DNA of 64,000 bases from Thiorhodovibrio frisius (GTDB taxonomy: Bacteria > Pseudomonadota > Gammaproteobacteria > Chromatiales > Chromatiaceae), in the NCBI RefSeq assembly GCF_033954835.1, contig NZ_CP121471.1:5264501-5328500 (forward strand). The letters run 5' to 3'. Of this stretch, positions 1 through 9,205 are shown in pieces. Below the pieces are notes generated by a model that saw only the letters and a list, made by a program, of their open reading frames with translations, searched no databases and was not told the origin of the DNA. How positions within the stretch are numbered: position 1 is the first letter of the stretch; the number at the start of each line of letters is the position of its first letter. The translations under genes and the position numbers were made by a program.

Positions 1-738
1 ACCCTGCCACCATGCCACCAGGTCGGCCATGTAATCTGGCACCTCTGCCGGCTTGGGCGGCGCGTAGTCGATGCGGCGGGTTGCGCTGTCCAACACCGGA
101 CATTCCTCGACGCGATAGTCGCTGCGCCGTCGCCGCCGTCCGAGGCCATGCACCAGGATGATGCTGTGCAGCTCGCGGATCAGTTCTTCCGACGGCTGGC
201 GTCTGGTCTCGATCTGCTCCTCGATCCACTCCAAGGCCCGCCAGTAGTTGCGCACTTCTTGCTGCATCTCGGTCTGGGTACGGTCCAAGGCGATCACGGC
301 TCGACCGATTTCCTCGGAGCCCAGGGTATTGCCCTCGATGCGGGTGGAATGTCGCGTGGCGCGTTGTCGGGCCTGCTGACGCAGTCGCAGCTCGCGATCC
401 GGCGGCAGAGGCAGCACCGCGATCACCGCGCGAGCGGCCTCAATGAGGCCAAGATGGCGAACCATGGCGTCGGTGTACTGAAAGCGTCCGCTGAAGGGAA
501 TGCCGCGCAGCAGTTTCTCGGTGTCAACGACTGCCTCGACGCGCTGCAGATCTTTCTCGACCACCGCGAGACGGGCGCCCAAGCTGCCCCGGCTGATGAT
601 GTCGTCCTCGGGGATCTTGGCGATCATCCGGCGCAGCTCGGCAACCTCGGCCATCAGGCTGATGACCTCATCTGCTGTGACGCTTGCCGGGTCAATAGAG
701 CGCATGGTCGGCGTTTCTAGGCCTCGAAGAAGCGCCAT
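1..738 (-). CDS. Fic family protein, N-terminal part, cut by left edge
   Basis: The minus-strand frame is open from an ATG at 738 to position 1 without a stop, so the C-terminus lies outside the window. The visible part has the Fic N-terminal helical region and, about two thirds in, the motif HSTRIEGN, which fits the (S/T)xxxE(G/N) inhibitory-helix signature of self-inhibited Fic AMP-transferases. The stretch EELIRELHSIIL resembles the start of the Fic core; the HPFxDGNGR active-site loop is not in view. A second ATG at 705 (protein beginning MRSIDPASV) is an equally good start; neither has a clear Shine-Dalgarno. The gene follows hsdS by about 95 bases on the same strand and probably belongs to the hsd cassette, where Fic genes are common passengers. 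Function beyond family is not established. Confidence 0.72.
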   Translation of the reverse strand, partial: MALLRGLETPTMRSIDPASVTADEVISLMAEVAELRRMIAKIPEDDIISRGSLGARLAVVEKDLQRVEAVVDTEKLLRGIPFSGRFQYTDAMVRHLGLIEAARAVIAVLPLPPDRELRLRQQARQRATRHSTRIEGNTLGSEEIGRAVIALDRTQTEMQQEVRNYWRALEWIEEQIETRRQPSEELIRELHSIILVHGLGRRRRRSDYRVEECPVLDSATRRIDYAPPKPAEVPDYMADLVAWWQG

Positions 739-833
739 ACGTACCCGCTAGCGGGTCTTTGACGAGGGGGCGCTGCAAAGTGTCCTTGACGACCATCTGA
801 TAATGACCGTACATCATTCGCTGTGCGGTAGGA

Positions 834-2174
834 TCAAGATGCAACTTCCATTGCTCTGTCTGGCACTCGGACATGGCCATTCAGCAAGTTGTCGGCCAAG
901 CCAGCTTTCACTAGCTTAAGCTTGTTAAGGTAAAGAAGCTCTTCTTGAAGCTCTTGATTCAGTAGTTCGTAGAGGCTCGAACATCTCTGCTGTTCATCAA
1001 GGCTAGGTATTGGTATCTCCAACGGGCGCAGAAATCGAAGGTTAATGTTTCGCTGCGCAGATTGAGGCGCTAAAGCCATAAGTTTTGCCTTAGCTCGCCT
1101 CAGGCAGAGTTCTATCCATCTTGCCGACATCGAATCATTCGCGATTACACCAACAACGCTATCTGGGAAATACATTGGTCGTCCGAGGATTGCGGTATCG
1201 CCGATGTTTGCGGCGATAGTAATAGCGACCGTGCCAGCAGGAAATTCTCTACTGTGAGCCATTCCCCTTTGGTTTAGAGTTTGCGTCGATTCGAAAATTA
1301 CCTCACCAGCGGCTTCAGTTACGTCTCCAGTTTGGATAAATAAGGCAGAGCCGCCATATAAGCTGGGATCATTTCTAGGCCTATAGGTAAATTTTCCCCG
1401 GTCTACGGATGCTACCGCCTCAAGTCGTTCTACTTCCCAACTCGTTGGGATTAGACCAATTTGAGAGCTGCGAAATTCGTGGTTTTTCCGAAGTGGATCG
1501 CGCAGCTCGCCGTTCTCGTCGATGCCGCATGTCAGCAAATCATGGAGCAGACCGGTGCGGAGTTGCTTGAGCTTAGCGATGACCGCCCCAGACTGTTGAA
1601 ATGCCTCGTCTAGGAGATCCAGGACAGCACCGATACGTTCTTGTTGGACCGCTGAGGAGGCGAACAGGCGAAGCGCTTCCACATCGCGCTCGTTCACTGC
1701 CGGATAGTTCGAGCCAACTTCCCTTGCACGAAGCTGGCTTGCAACAGCGTTACCGAACAACTGGTGGAACAGATATGCGCTGTCTGACTCTTGATGTGGA
1801 CGCAGTACAGCAAAGCCGGTAGACGCGACTAATGGAAGGTCGACGAGGGCGCGAATGATGCCATGTGCTTTTAGTCCGGGTCGGACGGTCGAGAGGAGAA
1901 CGTCGCCAGATCGAACCACGCGCTGGGCTCGACTTGGTGCATTAACCCTAGAGCAGACCCTGGTAACGGACCAGTCGATCACACCCTGATTGATCGAGGA
2001 GATATCCAAGTAACGAAACTGGGCCGGTTGTTCAGAGCCAGAGCCTAAGGATTCCGGATTTACTGAACAAATATCAGTAATCGGGCAGTCGACTCCATGA
2101 GCGCTGCCTGAGGCCGCTGCTTCAGTTAGGGATTTCGAGGCTCCAAATTTTGCAAGGCTTGACTTGTCTTCCAT
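834..2174 (-). CDS. hsdS: Type I restriction-modification specificity subunit HsdS
   Basis: About 446 residues with the two-half organisation of HsdS: two target-recognition regions, each followed by a helical conserved region. The second half opens with the typical phrase SSQIGLIPTSWEVERL. HsdS reads the bipartite DNA target and docks HsdM and HsdR. I chose the ATG at 2174 because it overlaps the hsdM stop codon (TAATG), indicating translational coupling; an open frame runs further upstream inside hsdM but is not needed. The gene is visibly AT-richer than hsdM, as usual for specificity genes that are exchanged by recombination. The recognition sequence cannot be predicted from reading. Confidence 0.88.
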   Translation of the reverse strand: MEDKSSLAKFGASKSLTEAAASGSAHGVDCPITDICSVNPESLGSGSEQPAQFRYLDISSINQGVIDWSVTRVCSRVNAPSRAQRVVRSGDVLLSTVRPGLKAHGIIRALVDLPLVASTGFAVLRPHQESDSAYLFHQLFGNAVASQLRAREVGSNYPAVNERDVEALRLFASSAVQQERIGAVLDLLDEAFQQSGAVIAKLKQLRTGLLHDLLTCGIDENGELRDPLRKNHEFRSSQIGLIPTSWEVERLEAVASVDRGKFTYRPRNDPSLYGGSALFIQTGDVTEAAGEVIFESTQTLNQRGMAHSREFPAGTVAITIAANIGDTAILGRPMYFPDSVVGVIANDSMSARWIELCLRRAKAKLMALAPQSAQRNINLRFLRPLEIPIPSLDEQQRCSSLYELLNQELQEELLYLNKLKLVKAGLADNLLNGHVRVPDRAMEVAS

Positions 2175-4993
2175 TACGTGTAATCCAATTGCTCTAGGAC
2201 GGAATTGATCCGCTCCTCTATGCGGGCGCGGTCTTCGCGCAAATTTGTCAAAGTGACGCGATACTTGTTCCATGTCTTCTCTGCGAAACCGACCGCTGCA
2301 GCTCGCCGCTCCGCCAGCGCTGCATCCAACCCTGCTTGCAGGTCTTTCGCGAAAAGCGCCAACACCAACTCTTCCTTTACGTCCTCGCTCATCGCCCCGC
2401 AGCGTGACTTCAGCTCCTCCAGGAAATCGGCGAGCAGGGCGCGGTAGCGTTTGCGGGCGTTGGCAAGGTCGTCGAGGGTTTGCTGGTAAGGCGCCAATGC
2501 CGCATTGATTCGTTGCAGCTCGGCATGGACCGGAGCGAGTTGCGTTTCGAGCGCCCCGTGCCGCGCCTCGGCCTCCCTCAGCTGTTCTTCACGCTTGCGT
2601 GCCGCCGTGCGGGCGCGGGCATTGTCGGCGACAGGCTGCTCAAGCTGCGTCTTCAACCGTCCGATTTGGGTTGCGAGCTTGCCAATCGCCTTCAACGGCT
2701 CGTGATGCTCGGCGCGCAGCTCCTTGGCCTGGCGTTCAAGGTCCTTGGCCTGATTCCAGTTGTTCAGCTCCTCTTCTTCAAGATCCTCTGGCGCGTTGTC
2801 GGCCTCGAAGGCGGCCTTATCGGCCTTCAGGCGCGCGACCTCGGCGCGGGTCTCGGCGATTCGCTCCAGGTAATCGCCCATGGTCGCCAGTACCAGCTTG
2901 TGGCTGAAGGGGTCGAACGCGGGGCCAGTGTTGTCTTCGTCGTCCAGGGCATCGGCGATGGCGTCGATCCAGCCGTCGATGACGCCGGCAAAGCCGCGCT
3001 CCATCAGGGTCTTGAGATCGGCGAGGCTGTCGGTCCACCAAGCCGCGACCACGCCGGCGAGCTTGAAGTAGTCCAACACCGCGAGCGGGGCGAGGGCATC
3101 GGCGAAGCTGGCCAGCATCTCGGCGCGAACGGCGTTGAGATTGCCACGCTCGCTCAGCGCGCTGAGCTTGGGGGCATGCTCGCGCCACCAGCTGGCGAGC
3201 TGTTCCTGCACAGTCTGGAGGCGGGCCTGAACGCCGGGGTCTTGCTCGATCAGCGGTCGGATGGCCGCGCGTTCGGTCAGGGTCGGGGCGAAGTCTCGAT
3301 AGGCGCCCTGGCCAAGCCCAAGCTCCAGTTGTCGGGCCGCCGTGATGGGCTCGGCGGTTTCGCTGGGCGGCGGCGGGAGGCGGCCGCTGTCGGCTGTCTT
3401 GGCGGCGGGATACCGCGCATCGCGGCAGACGAAGAGCTTGCTCGGGTCCAGCCCGATGGCGTCGAACAGGGCACGCTGGGCGTCGATCTCCGTCGCGGGC
3501 ACGCCGCCGTGCAGGTGTGCGCGCACATCCTGCGGTTCGGGCGGCGGGGCGTTGTCGACATAGCGGCGGATGTTCAGGTTCCAGTCGTTGCTCGGGTCGC
3601 CGATCTCGGCGATCGACACGACGCGGGCATAGGCGGGCAGATCCTCGAAGCGTTTGTAGGTGGTGACGATCTTCTCGATGTCCTCGGGCCTGAGTGCGTT
3701 CTGCGCGCGCCCGGCGTGATACTCGGCATCGGCGTTTATGAACAGCACCCGGCCGCGGCGCCCCTCGGGCTTGTTGGGATTCTCCGGCTGGCCGCTCAGG
3801 TTCGGCCGCATCACCAGGATGCAGGCCGGGATCGCGGCGCCGTAGAAGAGGTTCGGCGGCAGGCCGATGACGGCCTCGATCAGGTCCTGTTGCAGCAGCT
3901 TCTGGCGGATCTCGCGCTCGGCGCCGGCGCGGAACAACACGCCATGGGGCATCACCGTGGCGACCATGCCCTGGGGCCGGCAGACGGCGAGCATGTGCTG
4001 GGCGAACATCAGATCGGCCTTCTTGCCGGTGGTCGGGCACCAGCCCCAGCGGAAGCGCTCGGGGTACTCCATGTTGGTGCGACTGTAATTCTGACTGAAG
4101 GGCGGATTGGCGATGACGCGGTCGAAGCGCTCCAACTCGCCGGCCTCGCGGTGCTGCGGATGCAGCAGGGTGTCCTCAAGCTGGATGTCGGCGCCCTCGA
4201 CACCGTGCAGCAGCATGTTCAGCTTGCAGATGGACCAGGCGGAGGCATCGTTGACCTGGCCGGCGAGCACCAGATCGCGCGGGTCACCACCAGATTGCTC
4301 AACGTATTCGCGACTGATGATCAACATGCCGCCGGAGCCACAGGTGGGGTCATAGACGCGCATGCCAGCGGCGGGCTTAAGGATGCGTACCATCAGCCGG
4401 ATCAGATCGCGCGGGGTGTAGAAGTCGCCGCCCTTCTTGCCAGCGGACTCGGCGAACATGTTGATCAGGTATTCATAGGCGCTGCCGAGCAGGTCCGAGA
4501 ACTGGAAGTCTTCGTTGCGCAACCGGTGCTTGCTGAAGTGGCGCACCAGATCGGCACAGGCATCGTCGCTCACCACGCGCTTGTTGCCCTGCATGCGCTG
4601 GAACTGGATGTGGTCGAGCACATGGGTGAGGGAGTCGTTGTGCTCGGTGAGTGCCGCGAGCGCCTCGTCGAGCCGGCTGCCAAAGGGCTTGCTGGCATCG
4701 TTGAGTTTGGATTGCAGGTAGGACCAGCGCGCCCTTTCCGGCACGAAGAAGGTATCGTAGTAATCCGGGTTCTCACCATAACGCTCTTCCGCAATGTCCT
4801 GAACGATCCCTTGCGCTATCTTGCGGTTGACGATGCGCTCACGCTCGGCGTCGTATTGATCCGAGCAGCGCTTCAAAAACAACATGCCAAAGATGTAGTC
4901 CTTGTAAGTCGCGGCATCCAACCCCTCCTGGCGCAGCCGATCAGCGGCGGAGAGCAGATGGCGTTCGAGCTTGGCGAGGGAGAGCTTGGGCAT
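2174..4993 (-). CDS. hsdM: Type I DNA methyltransferase subunit HsdM, long form
   Basis: 939 residues. The N-terminal helical domain (about 1-170) is followed by the N6-adenine methyltransferase fold with SAM-binding motif I DPTCGSGG at 215-222 and catalytic motif IV NPPF at 296-299, so the enzyme looks active. Ordinary HsdM is about 500-550 residues; here about 400 extra C-terminal residues contain a long charged, heptad-like coiled coil (roughly 690-870) and a helical end. This long form is known in a subset of type I systems, where the extension may help contact HsdS. It is the first gene of hsdM-hsdS-fic. No hsdR is in view; it may lie beyond the left edge, otherwise this would be an orphan methylase. 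Confidence 0.92.
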   Translation of the reverse strand: MPKLSLAKLERHLLSAADRLRQEGLDAATYKDYIFGMLFLKRCSDQYDAERERIVNRKIAQGIVQDIAEERYGENPDYYDTFFVPERARWSYLQSKLNDASKPFGSRLDEALAALTEHNDSLTHVLDHIQFQRMQGNKRVVSDDACADLVRHFSKHRLRNEDFQFSDLLGSAYEYLINMFAESAGKKGGDFYTPRDLIRLMVRILKPAAGMRVYDPTCGSGGMLIISREYVEQSGGDPRDLVLAGQVNDASAWSICKLNMLLHGVEGADIQLEDTLLHPQHREAGELERFDRVIANPPFSQNYSRTNMEYPERFRWGWCPTTGKKADLMFAQHMLAVCRPQGMVATVMPHGVLFRAGAEREIRQKLLQQDLIEAVIGLPPNLFYGAAIPACILVMRPNLSGQPENPNKPEGRRGRVLFINADAEYHAGRAQNALRPEDIEKIVTTYKRFEDLPAYARVVSIAEIGDPSNDWNLNIRRYVDNAPPPEPQDVRAHLHGGVPATEIDAQRALFDAIGLDPSKLFVCRDARYPAAKTADSGRLPPPPSETAEPITAARQLELGLGQGAYRDFAPTLTERAAIRPLIEQDPGVQARLQTVQEQLASWWREHAPKLSALSERGNLNAVRAEMLASFADALAPLAVLDYFKLAGVVAAWWTDSLADLKTLMERGFAGVIDGWIDAIADALDDEDNTGPAFDPFSHKLVLATMGDYLERIAETRAEVARLKADKAAFEADNAPEDLEEEELNNWNQAKDLERQAKELRAEHHEPLKAIGKLATQIGRLKTQLEQPVADNARARTAARKREEQLREAEARHGALETQLAPVHAELQRINAALAPYQQTLDDLANARKRYRALLADFLEELKSRCGAMSEDVKEELVLALFAKDLQAGLDAALAERRAAAVGFAEKTWNKYRVTLTNLREDRARIEERINSVLEQLDYT

Positions 4994-5206
4994 GAGGCTG
5001 AGAGTGGTTTAAGGTTGGGCCAGCTGATGCGATCCGTGCGGCGGCCTGCGGCACTTTTCGCCGTTTCGAGCACAGATTAGCGGTCGTGAGCGGGGTGGTC
5101 AACGCCGAAAAGGCACCTGATCGAGCACCCCGGGAGGCGCGGGCGCCCTTGGTGATGCGGTTTTCAGCAAAGGGAACGCCCTGAGCCACAAGCCGATCCA
5201 ACCCGA

Positions 5207-5298
5207 TTGACACGAAGGAGCCTGTCTTGGCGATACTGAACCAAGAATCCTGTTGACACGAAGGCGCCTGTCTTGGCGATACTAAGCCATGAATCCTG
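5207..5298. repeat. 46-bp tandem direct repeat, two copies
   Basis: Two adjacent 46-base copies (5207-5252 and 5253-5298) each start TTGACACGAAGG and end GAATCCTG, with about five substitutions between them. The pair sits in the 4994-5468 gap between the divergent hsdM and histidine kinase genes. Nothing else recognisable was seen in this gap; its 4994-5206 part holds no supported gene. The upstream open frame of the kinase begins inside the second copy. Confidence 0.85.
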
Positions 5299-5468
5299 CG
5301 AGGCGTGCCGCGTCGATGCGCCGAGAGTCTCGGCTTCGTTGGGCTGCACCGCAACGATTTCGTGATGGCGGCCAAGACCAATCAGGCTGTGGTCGTCGAG
5401 TGAAAACAACCGTGCGGCTTGTCCCGAGCAATCCGCGCCTGGGGGTATGCGATTCAATCACTTCGGCA

Positions 5469-7472
5469 ATGACCAAAATCACCAATTTCAAGCCCGAGAC
5501 CCTGGCTGCGGACAATCGCGCGCTCAATCGCCTCAACCAGGCGTTGCAGGACAAAGTGCGCGAGCTTGAGTCCGTCAACAACGACCTCAACAACCTGCTG
5601 CTCAGCAGTGAAGTCGCCACCCTGTTTCTCGATCCCGAGCTGCGTCTGCGCCGTTTCACTCCGGCGAGTGACGCGCTCTTCGATCTCGGCCCAACGGCCA
5701 TCGGCCGGCCGGTCAGCGACCTGCAAGCGCGCTTCGACAGCGCCGGTTTGCTCGCCGATGCCTGTGCCGTGCTGGCCGGCCAGTCACCCGCCGCGCGCGA
5801 AGTCGCAACCGACAACGGACGCTGGTTTTCACTGCGCCTGCGCCCCTACCGCACCCCCTCGGAGCCCATCGCTGGCGTGGTGGCTAGCTTCAGCGACTGC
5901 ACCGCCTCGCGCCTGGCCGAGCAGCGCTATCGCGAAACCCTCGGTCGCCTCAAGCGGCACATGGACAACAGCCCGGTCGCCTCCATGGAATGGGACATCA
6001 AGGGCCGGCTGCTCGGCTGGTCGCCGGCGGCCGAACGCATCTTGGGCTGGAACGAGCAAGCGGTCATCGGACAGACGCTTGAAGAACTCTGCCTGGTTCA
6101 TGCCGCCGACCGCGATCACATGCGCAGCGTGCGCGAAGCGCTTTTTCGTGGTGAATTCGAGCACAATCGCATCCCCGTGCGCAACCGCCGCGCCGATGGG
6201 CGGATGATCTGGTGCGAATGGTACAACTCGGCCTTGCACGACAGCGCCGGCCAGTTGGTCTCCATTCTGTCCCTGGTGGTGGATGTCACCGAGCGCCAGG
6301 CACTTGAGGACAACCTGCGCAACACCACCGCCCGCCTAGCCGAAGCGGACAGACGCAAAAACGCCTTTCTGGCCCTGCTGGGGCACGAACTGCGCAACCC
6401 CTTGGCACCCGTGCGCAGCACCCTGGACGCGCTGGCCCTCACGCCCCAGCCCGATTCGTCCACTTATAAGCAGGCCGTCTGCCGCATCGACCGCCAGATG
6501 CGTCACCTTGAGCGCTTGGTGCAAGACCTGCTCGATGCCGCGCGCATCAACCGCAGCGCCATCGTCCTGCGCCGGCAATCCGAGGATCTCGCCGCCCTGG
6601 CGCGCGAGACTGTGGAAGCTCTGGCCAATCCGCTGGCCGAGCGCGCACATCGTTTGGAGCTTGAACTGCCGAATGATCCCGTTTGGGTCCAGGGCGATGC
6701 TACCCGCCTGGTGCAAGTCCTCACCAACTTGCTCGACAACGCCATCAAATACACCGAGCCCGGCGGTCAGATTCACCTCTCGTTGAACTGTCAGGACGGG
6801 CAAGTGTGTCTCAGCATCACCGACACCGGCCAGGGTATCGCCGCCGAAGATCAACACTGGCTGTTCGACGCCTTCACCCGTGGCGCCGAGGACCGCGTTG
6901 GCCGCGAAAGCGGTCTCGGGATTGGCCTTGCGTTGGTGCGCCAGTTGGTGGAATTGCATCAGGGCCGCGTCGAGGCGCATAGCGCCGGGGTGGGCTGCGG
7001 CGCCACCTTCAACGTCTGGTTGCCGGTGGCCGAGGTCGCCTCAGACGCGCCAAACGGCACCGAGCCCCCCGAATCCCAGCGTGACACCGCGCCGGAACTG
7101 TCCGGCCAACCCGCGCTGCGCGCGCGTCGGGTCATGGTGGTCGATGATGAACCTGAGATTCTTGAAGCGACCGCTGTATTGCTGCGCGCGCTTGGCCATC
7201 AGGTGCAGACTGCCGCCACCGGCGCCGAGGCGCTTGAGCGCATCGGCACCGACGCCCCCGAAATCGTCTTCCTGGATGTCGGCCTGCCCGACATGGACGG
7301 CCTTGAGCTGGCTAGACATCTCGCCAACTGGCCCCAGCGTCGGGGACTGCGGTTGGTCGCTGTGTCGGGATACAGTTTGGTTGAACAGCCCGAGGCAACC
7401 GAGCTATTCGATGACCAACTGCTCAAGCCCGCGGGTCGTCAGGATTTCGAGCGGGTGCTGGCGGTCGAGTAA
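5469..7472 (+). CDS. Hybrid sensor histidine kinase with PAS domains and C-terminal receiver, resembling the 3' half of a CheB-CheR-kinase fusion
   Basis: About 667 residues from the ATG at 5469. Order: a short coiled coil (RVRELES-type helix), a PAS domain beginning LLLSSEVATLFLDPELRL, a second PAS domain, a HisKA domain with GHELRNP (phospho-acceptor His306), an HATPase domain with N box NLLDNAIKYTEPGG and G boxes DTGQGI and GLGIGLAL, and a receiver with D559 and phospho-acceptor D603 plus the conserved Lys in LLKP. The coiled coil plus first PAS is the linker normally found after the CheB-CheR part of fused chemotaxis-like kinases; those N-terminal enzymes are missing here. The frame stays open upstream to 5289, but those 60 residues look non-protein and overlap the tandem repeat. 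No clear Shine-Dalgarno precedes 5469. Likely a truncated but possibly functional cytoplasmic kinase. Confidence 0.82.
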   Translation: MTKITNFKPETLAADNRALNRLNQALQDKVRELESVNNDLNNLLLSSEVATLFLDPELRLRRFTPASDALFDLGPTAIGRPVSDLQARFDSAGLLADACAVLAGQSPAAREVATDNGRWFSLRLRPYRTPSEPIAGVVASFSDCTASRLAEQRYRETLGRLKRHMDNSPVASMEWDIKGRLLGWSPAAERILGWNEQAVIGQTLEELCLVHAADRDHMRSVREALFRGEFEHNRIPVRNRRADGRMIWCEWYNSALHDSAGQLVSILSLVVDVTERQALEDNLRNTTARLAEADRRKNAFLALLGHELRNPLAPVRSTLDALALTPQPDSSTYKQAVCRIDRQMRHLERLVQDLLDAARINRSAIVLRRQSEDLAALARETVEALANPLAERAHRLELELPNDPVWVQGDATRLVQVLTNLLDNAIKYTEPGGQIHLSLNCQDGQVCLSITDTGQGIAAEDQHWLFDAFTRGAEDRVGRESGLGIGLALVRQLVELHQGRVEAHSAGVGCGATFNVWLPVAEVASDAPNGTEPPESQRDTAPELSGQPALRARRVMVVDDEPEILEATAVLLRALGHQVQTAATGAEALERIGTDAPEIVFLDVGLPDMDGLELARHLANWPQRRGLRLVAVSGYSLVEQPEATELFDDQLLKPAGRQDFERVLAVE

Positions 7473-7479
7473 CGCGGCT

Positions 7480-7620
7480 TTAGACCTGTGGCTCTACCAG
7501 TAGCCGATTATCGACGCTGTTTACACCAATCAGACTGCTGGCGATTGAGCTTGCCTGCTCGCGTTGGGCTTCGGTTTCCACCTGGCCTTTGAGAATGGCC
7601 GTGCCCTCGCGCACCGTCGC
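7480..7620 (-). pseudogene. BON-domain protein remnant (C-terminal end)
   Basis: Read on the minus strand the segment gives a tail containing AILKGQVETEAQ and IGVNSVDNRLLV before a stop, the typical end of a BON domain (OsmY-like periplasmic or lipid-binding domain). No start or N-terminal part is present, and the sequence runs directly into a fragment of an unrelated gene on the other strand. Identity is by pattern only. Confidence 0.5.
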
Positions 7621-7646
7621 TCGCGGGTGCGGTTGAAGGAGGCATC

Positions 7647-7856
7647 GTGTGGCTGGGGGCTTCGGGGCTGTTTTCCTTCTATGTCGCCAACTGCGGCGCC
7701 TACAACGCCACCGATGGCTCGCTGGGGGCCATTGTTTTGCCTTTGTGGCTTTATCTGTCGGCGGTGGCGATCATCTTCGGGGCCTGCGTCAATGCTGAGA
7801 CCGAGCGGCAAACAGCCCGGGACAGCACGGTCGGCTCGGCGGGTGTGGGTGCATAA
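7647..7856 (+). pseudogene. YihY/BrkB-family membrane protein remnant (C-terminal end)
   Basis: The 69-residue frame contains LFSFYVANCGAYNATDGSLG followed by a hydrophobic segment and FGACVNAETERQ, matching the last two transmembrane segments and end of YihY/BrkB family inner-membrane proteins (formerly called RNase BN). The full family member has about 280-400 residues, so this is a 3' remnant. It abuts the BON remnant, so two truncated genes were joined here. Confidence 0.6.
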
Positions 7857-7860
7857 GCCC

Positions 7861-8225
7861 CGGTTGCGGTGCATTTAAACCGATCTGATTCAGTTGAGTA
7901 GACCGCTTGGGTAGGCCGCTCGTGAAGGGGTCAGGCGCTCGCCGAGCCTGACAACCCGCGCTGAGGCGGCTTCCTGGGCCGAGGATTGAGTCTGTCAGCC
8001 GTTCTGGCATTGTCTTTGCTGAATTCACGGTGAGAGCAAAGCACGATGACGCCGACCGGTCGCCACAGTCCACCAGCACACGGGGCAATGCTAGGCGCTG
8101 GTGGCCGAGCAGGCGCAGTAGCTGGCGCATCGGTTGCGCCGTCCGCACGGTGCCATTGCGCTGGTGTGTGAAAGCCGAGCGCCTGTCCAAGCCCTCAAAT
8201 ATCAATCAACCAATCGGAGGTTCAC
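7861..8225. other. Intergenic stretch without a supported gene
   Basis: No frame here looks like protein. The only functional signal is a strong Shine-Dalgarno, GGAGG near 8216-8220, belonging to the next gene. The stretch presumably holds the promoter of the 8226-9622 gene set. Confidence 0.6.
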
Positions 8226-8510
8226 ATGACCGATCGTCAAGCCGTGATCGACCAATTCAAAGCCAAGCTCGATCAATGGGACGCCCAAATCGACGAGCTT
8301 GAGGCCAAGGCCCGCAGTGCCGGTGCCGAGACGCGGGCGAATCTGCATGAGCAGATCGGCAAGCTTAAGGAGCAGCGCGGCGAGGCGCATTCACGCCTGG
8401 ATCGTTTGCGCGAATCCAGCCAGGAAGCCTGGCAGGATCTCCAAGCCGGCGCCCAGCGCGCAAGCGAAGCGCTTGGGGAGTCCCTGCGCGCGGCACGCGA
8501 GCGCTTCTAG
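8226..8510 (+). CDS. Small coiled-coil stress-type protein, unknown function
   Basis: 94 residues, almost entirely one charged amphipathic helix (QFKAKLDQWDAQIDELEAKA and onward). There is no signal peptide, cysteine or enzymatic motif, so it should be cytoplasmic. A GGAGG ribosome site lies 7 bases before the ATG. The pattern resembles small stress-response coiled-coil proteins found beside DUF1523, CsbD and BON genes. It is followed by a secreted helical protein and a DUF1523 protein on the same strand, each with its own ribosome site. Confidence 0.7.
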   Translation: MTDRQAVIDQFKAKLDQWDAQIDELEAKARSAGAETRANLHEQIGKLKEQRGEAHSRLDRLRESSQEAWQDLQAGAQRASEALGESLRAARERF

Positions 8511-8605
8511 TTCTAGCGCCACCGTTGGCGCGCACCCCGGCCCCAGTGCTGCGGCGCGCCAGTCAATCAGAACCCCTCACATTCACTCTTAATCAGGAGA
8601 TCACC

Positions 8606-9097
8606 ATGCGATTGATACAACAGCTCACGACGCCAGCCTTGGCGCTGGCACTGGCTAGCACGCCTGTGTTTGCGGCCTCTGAGGCCGATGCCACCCAGAC
8701 CACGTCCAATCCTGTTGGCTCGGCCGCCGAGGTCCGCCAGGAGACGCAGGAACTGCTAAAAGACCTGCAAGCCTATGGCGCCGAGCAGCGTGACGAGGCT
8801 GTCGCTGCGTCCCAGGCCGCGCTGGACAAGGCCGACCAGCGGATCGACGCGATGCAGGATTGGCTCGATGAAAACTGGTCCGACATGAGCCAAGCCGCGC
8901 GTGAGCAGGCCCGTGCCAGCATGGATGCGCTGCGCGCACGTCGCACCCAGGTGGCCGAATCCTACGGCAGCATGAAAACCAGCTCCGAAACGGCCTGGGA
9001 GTCGATGAAAGAAGGCTTCGTCGGCGCCTACCAAGCCCTTGGTGACGCCTGGGATGACAGCATGCAAGCGCTCTTCCCCGAGGACAACGGGTCCTAG
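8606..9097 (+). CDS. Exported helical protein, unknown function
   Basis: 163 residues from the ATG at 8606, which has AGGAG 7 bases upstream. Residues 1 to about 24 form a signal peptide ending VFAAS. The mature part is alanine-, glutamate- and glutamine-rich helix (for example ASQAALDKADQRIDAMQDWL) with tryptophans at intervals, suggesting a periplasmic coiled coil. The composition parallels the preceding cytoplasmic protein, and the two may be a functional pair. An upstream in-frame ATG at 8525 would bury the signal peptide and is unlikely. Confidence 0.7.
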   Translation: MRLIQQLTTPALALALASTPVFAASEADATQTTSNPVGSAAEVRQETQELLKDLQAYGAEQRDEAVAASQAALDKADQRIDAMQDWLDENWSDMSQAAREQARASMDALRARRTQVAESYGSMKTSSETAWESMKEGFVGAYQALGDAWDDSMQALFPEDNGS

Positions 9098-9205
9098 TGC
9101 CCCGTTCGCCCTTGGCCCGCCCGACCACCCGCGTGCGCGACCTGCTGCGCCGGCGGCGGGCACGCTGTCACGACCAGCCCTCAAACACATCAGGAGGACA
9201 AACTT

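Noticed and set aside
2480-5080. 866-codon open frame on the plus strand
   Set aside because: It is antisense to hsdM, whose methylase motifs are clear; high GC keeps the complementary frame open. No protein motif in it.
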